The position numbers were made by a program, and so were the translations under genes. A stretch of DNA of 64,000 bases from Pseudoduganella violacea (GTDB lineage: Bacteria; Pseudomonadota; Gammaproteobacteria; Burkholderiales; Burkholderiaceae_D): the NCBI RefSeq assembly GCF_014191875.1, contig NZ_JACHXD010000013.1, forward strand, positions 62,001-126,000. The letters run 5' to 3'. Below are positions 8,353 through 18,762 of this stretch, in pieces. A model generated the notes under the pieces. The model was not told the DNA's origin. It did not search any database and was given only the letters and a program-made list of their open reading frames with translations. The first letter of the stretch is position 1, and every line of letters begins with the position of its first letter.

Positions 8353-11226
8353 ATGAAAGACTTGCAACCGCACCCGATGTCCCTGAGCCTGCGCCGCGCC
8401 TTCCCGCTCGCGGCGCCCCTGATGCTCGCTGTGCTGGCGCAAAACGCCATGGCACAATCGGCGCCATCGACCCAACCGATTACCCGGGTGGAAATCACCG
8501 GTACCCACATCCGCCGTGCCCAGGCCGAAACCGCCTCGCCCGTGCAGACCGTGACCCGTGCCGACATCGAAAAAACCGGCAAGAGCACCGTGGCCGAACT
8601 GCTGCAAACGCTGGCCGTCGATAACCAAGGCTCGGTACCGACCACCTTCGCCTCCGGCTTCGCCCAAGGCGCGTCCGGCATCTCGCTGCGCGGCCTGGGC
8701 ACCTCGTCCACCCTGGTGCTGCTGAACGGCCGCCGCATCGCGCCGTACGGTCTGGCCGACGACGGCCAGAAAGTCTTCGCCGACCTGAACATCATCCCGG
8801 CCGAAGCCGTGGAACGCGTGGAAATCCTGAAAGACGGCGCCTCGGCCATCTACGGTTCGGACGCGATTGCCGGCGTGGTCAACGTCATCCTGCGCCGCGA
8901 CTTCCAAGGCACCACCGTGCGCGCCAGCCAAGGCCTGTCGCAAGAGCGCGACGGCGGCGATACCCGCCTGTCGATCACCCATGGCTTCGGCAATCTGGAC
9001 AGCGACCGCTACAACGCCCTGTTCAGCGCCGAATTCGGCAAGAAACGCAAAGTCTGGTACAAGGACCGGGCCGGCCGCGGCGCCGTCGGCCGCGGCGACC
9101 TGCGCGACTACGGCTTCTCCGCCAACGAAAACCTGAGCGGCGCCGGCTACATTCTGCCCGACCTGTCGGCGGCCACCAGCGCCATCAACGGCAACGTGCG
9201 CAATCCGGACACCCTCGAATGGTTTAACCGCGGCAATCTGAAGGGCGACGGCTTCACCCGCACCTTCCCGGGCGCGGCCTGCTCCAACTTCACCAACCAC
9301 ACGCAAGGCGACCCGGGCGGCGGCTGCCTGGTCGACACCGCGCAAGCCTACAGCCAGATGCAGCCGGAGCAAAAGACCGCCAACCTGTTCGGCCGTCTGA
9401 CCCTGCAGCTGAATGCCGAGACCCAGGCCTACGCCGAGCTGAACTACTACAAGAGCAAATCGAACTCCTCGGGCGCCCCGACTGCCGTGCACAGCAGTGT
9501 CGGCTATCCTGGCGGCCCGGTGATCAACAGCGGCGTTGCGCTCGGCATCAACCACCCCGACAACCCTTACTTCGGCACCGGCGCCGCGCGTCTGCGTTAT
9601 CTGGCCGCCGACGTGGGCCCGACCGGCAGCAAAGTCGATTCCGATTTCGTGCGCGCACTGGTGGGTGTGAAATCGACGATCCAGGGCTGGGATATCGACA
9701 GCTCCCTGCTGTATTCGCGCAGCAAAGTGACCAATGAGCGCATGGGTTTCCTGCAGCGCAATGTCGCCTTCGCCCTGCTGAACCCGACCGCCGCCAATAT
9801 CGCCGCGGCCAAAGCCACCAACCCGGCCTACGCGGCACTGCCGGCCGGTACCTACTGGCGCATTGGCGAGAACGCCGGCTTGAACTCGGCTGCCCTGTAT
9901 GCAGCGCTGTCGCCAACCATCAGCAGCGGCGCCGAAACGAGCATCGCCCAGGTCGACGTGCGCGCCTCGCGTGAATTCGGTCAACTGCCAGGCGGCGCCT
10001 TCGGCCTGGCGGTCGGCGCCGAATTCCGCAAGGAAGAAACCCGCCTCGACCCAACCTCGGGCACCGAGATCGGCAATATCATCGGCCTCGGCTACTCCGC
10101 CTATAACGGCGAGCGCAAATCGACGGCCGTCTTCGCCGAATTGCTGGCCCCCGTGCTGCCGACCGTGGAACTGTCGACCGCCCTGCGCTTCGACCACTTC
10201 TCGAACGGCGTCGGCAATTCCTATACGCCGAAACTCGGCGCAAAATGGACGCCAACCCGCGAACTGGCCGTGCGTGCCACCGTGGCGCGTGGCTTCCGCG
10301 CACCGAACGCGGCCGAAAACGGCCGTGGCGGTCTGGCCGCCTACAGCTCCGCCACCGACTCCGTGCGCTGCGCGCTCGGTGTGAAGAGCGCTTGTAGCGA
10401 TGCCAACCTGTCGGTAATCACCAGCCCGAACGCTGCTCTGGCGCCGGAAAAATCGAAGAGCTATACCGTCGGCGTGGTGTGGGATCCAATGCCGCGCACC
10501 AGCCTGTCGGTTGACGTCTGGCAGATCAAGCGTACCAATGAGATCAACCAGGAAACCACCGACGCCGCCATCACGGCCGGCCACGTCGTACGCGATAAAG
10601 GCGGCGCCGTGCCAACCGTGCCAGGCGATCCAGGCCCGCTGGTTGCCGTGCTGACCAACTACATCAACTCGGCCTCGACCACCGTGCGCGGCGTCGACCT
10701 CGATGCGCGCAAGACCTTCACGCTGCCGAACGAGTGGGGCAATCTGACCGCCGACGCGAAATGGACGCATATGTTCCAATGGCGCCGCACCGAACGCGAT
10801 GGCACCGTGCTCGACTATGCTGGCACCCACGGCAACTGCGACGTGAGTAACTGCATGGGCACGCCCGACAACCGCGCCAACTTCGGTCTGAGCTGGGATC
10901 GCGGCGCCTGGCGCGTGACCGGCACGGTCAACTACCGCGGCGCTTTCGACAATAAAACGGAGAAAGCCGCCACCGCTTGCGCCAGCCACTACGCCAATGG
11001 CGACGATTCGCCGAACGGTTGCAAAATCAAGTCCTTCACCACGCTGGACCTGACCGCGCGCTGGAAGTTCGACAGCAAAACCGAAATCTTCGGCACCATC
11101 CAGAACGTGTTCGACAAAGAACCGCCACTGGACACGAAGACCTACGGCGCTTCCGGCTACAACCCGGCTGACTACAGCGGCGCCATGGGCCGTTACTTCA
11201 GCCTGGGCGCACGCTATACCTTCTAA
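8353..11226 (+). CDS. TonB-dependent receptor
   Basis: This is a TBDR of about 957 residues. The start MKDLQPHPMSLSLRRAF at 8353 has GGAG about 10 nt upstream; an upstream TTG (8335) is less likely. A signal sequence ends near NAMAQS. The plug begins RVEITGTHIRRAQAE and has SGISLRGLGTSSTLVLLNGR and VEILKDGASAIYGSDAIAGV. The barrel ends with FSLGARYTF. Closely spaced Cys pairs occur in extracellular-loop-like segments (for example AACSNF and GGGCLVDT, about residues 313-330). It stands alone with its own terminator; the ligand is unknown. Confidence 0.9.
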   Translation: MKDLQPHPMSLSLRRAFPLAAPLMLAVLAQNAMAQSAPSTQPITRVEITGTHIRRAQAETASPVQTVTRADIEKTGKSTVAELLQTLAVDNQGSVPTTFASGFAQGASGISLRGLGTSSTLVLLNGRRIAPYGLADDGQKVFADLNIIPAEAVERVEILKDGASAIYGSDAIAGVVNVILRRDFQGTTVRASQGLSQERDGGDTRLSITHGFGNLDSDRYNALFSAEFGKKRKVWYKDRAGRGAVGRGDLRDYGFSANENLSGAGYILPDLSAATSAINGNVRNPDTLEWFNRGNLKGDGFTRTFPGAACSNFTNHTQGDPGGGCLVDTAQAYSQMQPEQKTANLFGRLTLQLNAETQAYAELNYYKSKSNSSGAPTAVHSSVGYPGGPVINSGVALGINHPDNPYFGTGAARLRYLAADVGPTGSKVDSDFVRALVGVKSTIQGWDIDSSLLYSRSKVTNERMGFLQRNVAFALLNPTAANIAAAKATNPAYAALPAGTYWRIGENAGLNSAALYAALSPTISSGAETSIAQVDVRASREFGQLPGGAFGLAVGAEFRKEETRLDPTSGTEIGNIIGLGYSAYNGERKSTAVFAELLAPVLPTVELSTALRFDHFSNGVGNSYTPKLGAKWTPTRELAVRATVARGFRAPNAAENGRGGLAAYSSATDSVRCALGVKSACSDANLSVITSPNAALAPEKSKSYTVGVVWDPMPRTSLSVDVWQIKRTNEINQETTDAAITAGHVVRDKGGAVPTVPGDPGPLVAVLTNYINSASTTVRGVDLDARKTFTLPNEWGNLTADAKWTHMFQWRRTERDGTVLDYAGTHGNCDVSNCMGTPDNRANFGLSWDRGAWRVTGTVNYRGAFDNKTEKAATACASHYANGDDSPNGCKIKSFTTLDLTARWKFDSKTEIFGTIQNVFDKEPPLDTKTYGASGYNPADYSGAMGRYFSLGARYTF

Positions 11227-11246
11227 GGTTTAGCCCGCCAGCCCCC

Positions 11247-11277
11247 AAGTCCCCGCCCCGCGCGGGGACTTTTTTTT
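11247..11277 (+). terminator. Rho-independent terminator after TBDR
   Basis: AAGTCCCCG (11247-11255) pairs with CGGGGACTT (about 11263-11271) and is followed by a T-run. It lies 21 nt after the receptor stop codon. Confidence 0.85.
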
Positions 11278-11376
11278 GCGCCGCCGGCGTGACAATCCGT
11301 GTATATTTGCTCGACCCCACCGCCTATAGTGCAAGGTGGGAGCGGCTCCCGCCCTGCGATTCTCAAGGAGCTCATC

Positions 11377-12096
11377 ATGGAAGCTCACCCGTCCCTGCTC
11401 GAACGCATCAAGGCCGCCTTCGCCTGTGTCGACACGGCGCTCGACGGCCTCAAGGGGTCGCTGACCCGGATCGCCGCCGTCGTGCTGGTCGTGCCCTCGC
11501 TGGCCACGGCCGGCTACCAGGCATATGCCAGCCTGAGCGGCAAACCGAAGACGGCGGCCCAGGCCGACAACCAGCGCCTCTTCGTCAAATACTTCAACAA
11601 GCAGCCCCTGGTCACCATCCCCGTCACCGTCAAGCAGGAGCGCGGCGCCGTGCAGGCCCTGTTCTCGGTGTATGACGAGGGCGATGTGTATGTCGAATAC
11701 GGCCAGTCGACGCAATGGTTCCCCTTCCCGCGCCCGCTGGCGCCGCCGGCGCTGCCGCTGGCCCTGATCGGCACGGCCCACGCCCAGGCGCCCGCCGCGC
11801 CGCCGGCCAAGCTTGACGCGCCGCGGGCGGCGGCCCAGTTCCAGCAAAGCGAAAGGATGGAGGATAACTATCTGTTGCGCACGCGGCGCTGGGATAACGG
11901 GATGGTGGAAGACAGCCGCATCGATGTGCGCACCGGCGCCATCGTCGAGCACCGCACGCGGCAGGAAGCGCCGCTCAAGCTGGAGGGGGAAAAGAGCCGG
12001 GTGATCGGCGCCACGCAGCAGCCGCTGCAAGCGATCGACCTGAAGCGGCTGCGCGCCGCGCGCGGCAAGGCGCTCGAAGCCGAGGCCGGGAAATAG
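11377..12096 (+). CDS. hypothetical membrane-anchored protein
   Basis: I do not recognise this 239-residue protein. The start MEAHPSLLERIKAAF has AAGGAG 7 nt upstream. One hydrophobic segment (about residues 28-50, IAAVVLVVPSLATAGYQAYA) looks like an N-terminal membrane anchor or uncleaved signal. The middle has a proline/alanine-rich hydrophobic patch (PPALPLALIGTAHAQAPAAPPAK) and the C-terminal third is charged with predicted helix. It lies between a TBDR and the tldD operon, convergent with tldD, and gives no functional hint. Confidence 0.6.
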   Translation: MEAHPSLLERIKAAFACVDTALDGLKGSLTRIAAVVLVVPSLATAGYQAYASLSGKPKTAAQADNQRLFVKYFNKQPLVTIPVTVKQERGAVQALFSVYDEGDVYVEYGQSTQWFPFPRPLAPPALPLALIGTAHAQAPAAPPAKLDAPRAAAQFQQSERMEDNYLLRTRRWDNGMVEDSRIDVRTGAIVEHRTRQEAPLKLEGEKSRVIGATQQPLQAIDLKRLRAARGKALEAEAGK

Positions 12097-12135
12097 GCGC
12101 GGCCCGCCGGGAGCGGGACCGCGCCGCGGCGCCGC

Positions 12136-13599
12136 TTAGCCGGCGGTGCCGCCGACCGTCACGCCGTCGATGCGCAGGGTCGGTTGGCCGACGCCGACCG
12201 GCACGCTCTGGCCTTCCTTGCCGCACACGCCTACGCCGGGGTCGAGGCGCATATCGTTGCCGATCATGGAGATGCGATTCATCACTTCCGGGCCGTTGCC
12301 GATCAGCGTCGCGCCCTTGACCGGGTAGGTGATCTTGCCGTCTTCGATCATATACGCTTCGCTGGCCGAGAACACGAACTTGCCATTGGTGATGTCGACC
12401 TGGCCGCCGCCGAAGTTCGCCGCGTACAAGCCGTTTTTCACCGAGGCCAGGATCTCGCCCGGGTCCTTGTCGCCGCCCAGCATATAGGTGTTGGTCATGC
12501 GCGGCATCGGCAGGTGGGCGAAGGATTCGCGGCGCGCGTTGCCGGTCACTGGCATCTTCATCAGGCGCGCGTTCATCGTATCCTGGATATAGCCTTTCAG
12601 GATGCCGTCCTCGATCAAGGTGGTGCACTGGGTCGGGTTGCCCTCGTCGTCCATATTCAGCGAGCCGCGGCGGTCGGCCAGGGTGCCGTCGTCGACCACG
12701 GTCACGCCCTTGGCCGCCACGCGTTCGCCGATGCGGCCGGAGAAGGTGGACGAACCCTTACGGTTGAAGTCGCCCTCCAGGCCATGGCCCACCGCCTCGT
12801 GCAGCAGGATGCCGGGCCAGCCTGGGCCGAGCACCACGGTCATCGGGCCGGCCGGCGCGGGACGCGCGTCCAGGTTCACCAGCGCCGATTTCACGGCCTC
12901 GTCGGCATACTGCTGCAACAGGGCGTCGCTGAAATAGCTGTAGTCGTAGCGGCCGCCGCCGCCGGCCGAACCCATTTCGCGACGGCCGTTCTGCTCCACG
13001 ATCACCGTCACCGAGACGCGCACCAGCGGGCGGATGTCGGCCGCCAGCACGCCGTCGCTGCGCGTGACCAGCACCACATCGTATTCGCCGGCCAGGCCGG
13101 CCATCACCTGCACCACGCGCGGGTCTTTGGCGCGCGCCATCTTTTCGACGCGTTCCAGCAGCTTGACCTTGGCCGTGGCGTCGAGCGAATCGATGGGGTC
13201 ATGCGGCAGGTACAGCGAGCGCACGCCCTGCGGCTGCATGGCGGAGGCGACCTTGATCTTGCCGGCGCCAGCGCGCGCAATGGTGCGCGTGGCCGCCGCC
13301 GCTTCCAGCAGCGCGCGTTCGGAAATCTCGTCGGAATAGGAGAAGGCGGTCTTGTCGCCCGACACGGCGCGCACGCCGACGCCCTGGTCGATCGAGAAGC
13401 TGCCGGTCTTGACGATGCCCTCTTCCAGGCTCCAGCCCTCGTTCTTGGTGAACTGGAAGTACAGGTCGGCGTAATCGACCTTGTGCGTAAACATGCTGCC
13501 CAGGGCTTTCAGCAGCTTGCCCTCGTCCAGGCCGAAAGGCGTCAGCAGCACCTCGCGCGCCACCGCCAGCGAGGACAGATTGGGTTCAAATGGTTTCAT
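12136..13599 (-). CDS. tldD: metalloprotease TldD
   Basis: TldD is the catalytic half of the TldD/PmbA (TldE) heterodimeric metalloprotease, known to degrade unfolded peptides and to process some RiPP precursors. The protein has 487 residues, the usual size. The zinc motif HEAVGH is at about residues 267-272, within GWPGILLHEAVGHGLEGDF; the C-terminal part has GYIQDTMNARLM and ARRESFAHLPMPRMTN, typical of TldD. It is the last gene of the yhdP-nit-tldD operon (65 nt after nit). The partner gene pmbA is not in this window. Confidence 0.95.
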   Translation of the reverse strand: MKPFEPNLSSLAVAREVLLTPFGLDEGKLLKALGSMFTHKVDYADLYFQFTKNEGWSLEEGIVKTGSFSIDQGVGVRAVSGDKTAFSYSDEISERALLEAAAATRTIARAGAGKIKVASAMQPQGVRSLYLPHDPIDSLDATAKVKLLERVEKMARAKDPRVVQVMAGLAGEYDVVLVTRSDGVLAADIRPLVRVSVTVIVEQNGRREMGSAGGGGRYDYSYFSDALLQQYADEAVKSALVNLDARPAPAGPMTVVLGPGWPGILLHEAVGHGLEGDFNRKGSSTFSGRIGERVAAKGVTVVDDGTLADRRGSLNMDDEGNPTQCTTLIEDGILKGYIQDTMNARLMKMPVTGNARRESFAHLPMPRMTNTYMLGGDKDPGEILASVKNGLYAANFGGGQVDITNGKFVFSASEAYMIEDGKITYPVKGATLIGNGPEVMNRISMIGNDMRLDPGVGVCGKEGQSVPVGVGQPTLRIDGVTVGGTAG

Positions 13600-13664
13600 A
13601 GTGGAATTCTCTTTTTATCGGCAGCCGAAACGGGTATGGCTGCATTGTAGTGGAATCGGGCGTT

Positions 13665-14464
<800 letters not shown>

Positions 14465-14468
<4 letters not shown>

Positions 14469-17400
14469 CCTTGTGGTTTGCGTTGGGGGGCGCCCTCCTG
14501 CTTCGCGCCGTCGAGTTTGGTCACCACGGGCGCCTTCCACGGCCCCGTCACTTGCATATGGTAGGTCAGCGCCTTCATCACCGGCTGGCTCAGGAACAGC
14601 TGGGCCAGGAAGCCGCCCAGGCCGATCACCGGGTTGACGGCCAGCGCATACACCAGCGGCGCCGTGCCCAGGTTGACCTCGGGGATCACCACCACGTGCA
14701 GATTGGTCGTTTCGTTGGCGATATCGGCCGTGCCCTCCATCAGTACAGTAGCGGCGACCCCATGCATTTTCAAGTTTTCGGTGCGCACGATGCCGCGGCT
14801 GATGCTGGCGTTGGCGCGGATGCCGTCGAAGGCCAGGCCTTCCGAGAAGACATCGTTGAAATCGAGCTTGAGCAGGCGCGGCAGCGCTTGCAGGCTGAGC
14901 ACGCCCAACAGCTTGGCCGCGCCCGGGTCTTGCTTGAGGAACTGGCCCTTCTCCACATTCATGCTGATGGTGCCGGCCAGGCTTGGCGTATCGAATTCAT
15001 AGGGCAAGCCCTTCCAGCTGATTTCGCCATTCAGCTTGCCCTTGCCGTTGCGCAGGGTGTCGGCGAAGCCGAAGCGTTCCAGCAGCTTGCCGGCGTTATG
15101 AATATCGAGATTGAAGTTGAGCGAGCTATTGTGCTGGCCATCCTTGCTCAGCCAGCGGCCCGTGCCCGTCAGTTCGCCGTCGGCATTGCTCAGCGCCAGC
15201 TTGTTCACGCGCCATTCGCGCGCCGAGGTGATCAGGGCGTTATACGCTTGCAGTTCGAGCTTGCCGAGCGGCTTGTTGAACAGTTCGAAGCGCTCGGCCA
15301 CGATGTCCAGCGCCGGAATCGAGGGCGAGGTGGTCGAGCTCTCCAGCAAATCCTTGACTTCGTTGGCGGCCGATTCGGGAATGATCAGCGAGGACAGGCG
15401 CGCCGTGACCTTGCCCACGCCGCTGCCGCTGGCCGCCTCGCTCCAGGTCACATAGCCCGACACCTGGCGCGCATCGACGCTGGCCTGCCACACGCCCTTC
15501 TGGCGCGAAGCGCCCAGCACCACCTCATCGAGCTTGCGTTCGCCCAGCAGCAGTTCGCCGGCGCGCGCGGCCACGCTGTCGGGCACCACGTACTGGCCCA
15601 GCTCGGGGCCGTCGGCCTCCTTGCCAGCCTCGCCCTTGCCGCCGATGGCGCTCCCCAGCTCCAGCCATTCATCGACGTCGAGCGCCTTCAGGCTGACATT
15701 CAGCGCCAGCCCGCTGTCCGGCTCGGGCGCCGGCACATTCACGCCGATGCCGCCGCGCACCATCTTCCACGGAGCCTTGCCCTGGCGCTGGCGCTGGTAG
15801 CGCGCGCTGATGCCGCCGCCCAGGCCCAGGCGGATCTCGTCGCGCGCCAGGCCCGCCTCGTTGGCGGCGCTGCCGCTGAGCACGAAGCGCAGCGGCAGGC
15901 TGTCGGCCGGCGCCTTCTTGAGCGGGGCCGGCAAGTCCAGACCCAGGCCGTTGAGCGGCGATTCGATGCTGACCTGGTACTGGTGGTCGCGCACCGAGAT
16001 CAGGCCGCTGTAGCGCGCGCCGCCATTGACGTGGCCGGTCAAGCGCTGCACCAGCGGGATCGGATACGCCTTGCGCAAGCCCTCGGCCGTCATGGCCCCG
16101 CCCAGCTTGACGACGATGGCGCCGTCGCGCTGGCTGCCGCCATTGATGGCCACCGGTCCGCCCAGCAGGTTGCCGGCCAGATTGTTCAGGTTGACGCCTT
16201 TTTCATTGAATTCGATCTTGCCCGTGGCTTGCTGCACGGGCGGCATATCGTTCCACAGCACCACATCGTTGCCCTGCAATTGCAGGCTGCCCAACACCTT
16301 GCTCTCGATGATGTGGTTGAGCGGCAGGTGCAGCTTGAGCGCCAGCCTGGCGTTGCCGCTGGCCGTTGTCTCGTCGGTGAAATGGCCGATCCATTCGAGC
16401 ACCGGGCTGGCCGCCATGTATTTGAGGAAATCCTGCATCGGGCCGGCCGCCGTGCCGTCGATGTCGAGCACGCTGTCGTGGATGGTCAGGTCGGGAATCA
16501 CCGCCTTCACATTCGACAGCGCCACGCCCAGGGTGCGCGCGGTGTCGCCGACGATTTCCATGCGCGCGCGGTCGAAGGCGAAATGGCCCTTGATCTTTTC
16601 GGCCTGGGGCCACAGCGGCGACTTGCCGTCCTTGGCGTAGAAGCCCGGATCGTAATTGAGCTTGGCGTTCTCCAGCCGGCCGGCGACGCGGAACTCGCCC
16701 TTGCCGCGGTCCGGGCTGTCGGCCTTGAAGGGGAAATGCGCCAGGTCGCCGCGCAGGCGCAGGCTGACCTCGTGCGCCGTGCCGTCTTCCAGCGCGCCAG
16801 TCAGCCAGTGGCGCAGGTGTTCCGGCGTCTGCAGCGGCAGATAGCGCGCGATGGTGTTGAGCTGGAAGCCGTCGAGCTTGCCGCCGAAATCGGCCACGCC
16901 CGGTCCCTTGCCGTTGAGCGGCAGGAGGTGGCTGCCGGAAATCGAGGCGTTCAAGCCATCCTGCTCGAACTGCAGGGTGTCGAGCTGGACGCGCAGATTC
17001 TTGCCATCGGCGCGCGACCAGTCGCCGCGCAGCTTGAGCTGCTGGAAACGCAGCGGCGGGCCGTCGAGCCAGGCCGGCAGATGCAGGGCCAGGCCGGGCG
17101 CGTCGAAGTCGACATGGCCGCCGTCGCTGCCGGCCTCGAAGGCGCCGCTCAATTGTTCGAAACCGGGCAGGGCCGGCAGCGCGGGCGTGGCCGGCTGGGC
17201 CTCGGTGGCGGCCTGGGCCGCACGCGCGGCCAGCGCGTTCATGCCGAGTCCTTCGACCTGGGCCTTCAGGCGCACGGCTTGGAAGGCCGCGACGCCGCCC
17301 TGCCATTCGGCGCTGCCCTGCAGCAGGCGGCCGCGCGGCGCGGCCTCGGCCAGCACCTCCTGCTGGAAGGCGGGCAAGGGCAGGCGCGACGCGAGCTGGG

Positions 17401-18631
17401 CCAGCACCGCCAGGTCGAAGTCCTGCGCCTGGACGCTGGTGCGCGCCGGCTTGCTGGCGGCCGCCGCCACATGGTGCAGCTGGAGCGCGGCCGGCGCCAA
17501 GGCCACGCCGTCCGGGGTGCGCAGGGAGAAACCATTGAGGCTGGCGTCGAAGCCGTGCGCGCCAAAAGCGGGCGCGGGCGTGCCGGCCGGGGCCGCCGTG
17601 GCGCGCGCCGGCGGCGCCACTTCGCGCGCGGCGACGCGTCCGCTCAATTCAGCCAGCTCGACCGGCGGCAGGGTCTTGCCGAGCTGGGCATAAACATCCT
17701 GCAGGCCGACATCGGCCGTGAACGCCGCCAGGCGCGCATGGTCGAGCGTGAACCAGGCGCGCACATTGCCTTTGCCGCGTTCCAGGTTGAAGGGATAGGC
17801 CAGATAATCTTTCCATGCCGTCAAGTCGGCGCGCCGCACATCGGCATACAGCTCGCCCTTCCACAGCTTGACGTTGGAACGGCGCGCGGCAAACGCCGGG
17901 TGGGTGAAATCGGCGCGCAGATCGACCGGGGCGCCATAGGCGGCCGGCGGCGTGGCGTTCAGCGCCAGCTGGTGGCGCCGCCATTGATTGCGCATGCGCA
18001 GGTTCACATTCTCGAGCGAGAGGGTGGGCGTGGCGCGGCGCGCGTCGGTCCAGTCCACCCGGCCTTCGCGGATCACCACCTCGTGCTGGGCCAGCAGCCA
18101 GTCGGCGCCGCGGCCCTCGCCCTCTTTTTCCAGGTCGATCAGCACGCCCGCCACATACAGCTTGCCGTCGGCTTCGCGCCGCATATCGAGGCGCGGACGG
18201 ATCAGTTCCAGCGCATCGAAGCGCACATCGGCCGCCGCCACGCTCCACCAGGACAGGGTGGCCGAGACGCTGGGCAGGTGCAAGGCCTGGCCGCCACGGC
18301 GGTCGCGCAGCACCACATCGCCCAGGAAGAAAGTGGGACGCAGGCCGGACCAGGAGGCGTAAATGCGGGCGATGCTGACCGGATTGCCGACGGCGCGGCT
18401 GGCCAGGCGCTCGAAATCGCCCTTGTAATGGTCGATATTGGGCAGCACCGCGTAGCGCAGCACCAGGAACAGCAGGGCGAACAGGAAATACAGCAGCAGC
18501 GCCAGCTTCAGCGTGAAGCCCAGCAGGTGGTGGGTGGCCAGGTTGGCGACGCGGTAGGCGGCACGCACGCGGTGCCAGCGCGCAGCCAGCGGCCCTTCGT
18601 CTGCGTCGGTATGCTGCGGCGAATTCTGCAT
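14465..18631 (-). CDS. yhdP: YhdP family AsmA-like phospholipid transport protein
   Basis: This is a very large (about 1388 residues) inner-membrane-anchored periplasmic protein of the YhdP/DUF3971 family with an AsmA-like C-terminal domain. Members bridge inner and outer membranes as beta-groove lipid conduits and help move phospholipid to the outer membrane. A single N-terminal transmembrane segment (about residues 35-60, LGFTLKLALLLYFLFALLFL) precedes repeated beta-rich repeats. A TTG immediately upstream (18634) is an alternative start. It leads the operon yhdP-nit-tldD and is divergent from glnE. Confidence 0.9.
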
Positions 18632-18762
18632 CAAAATAATCTGTCAGGCCCGGCCAGGTCGTCACCCTGGCGTAAAATAAGTCGCGAAATCAGTTCAGTT
18701 CCTGCTACGCCCGGCGAGCGGCTCAGCCTGCGACGGCATTCTACCGCATACCCGGCCCCATC

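Noticed and set aside
12184..13650. Long open frame on the plus strand opposite tldD
   Set aside because: Antisense shadow of the GC-rich tldD gene; composition (His/Gln/Ala-rich) and lack of domains are typical of shadows.
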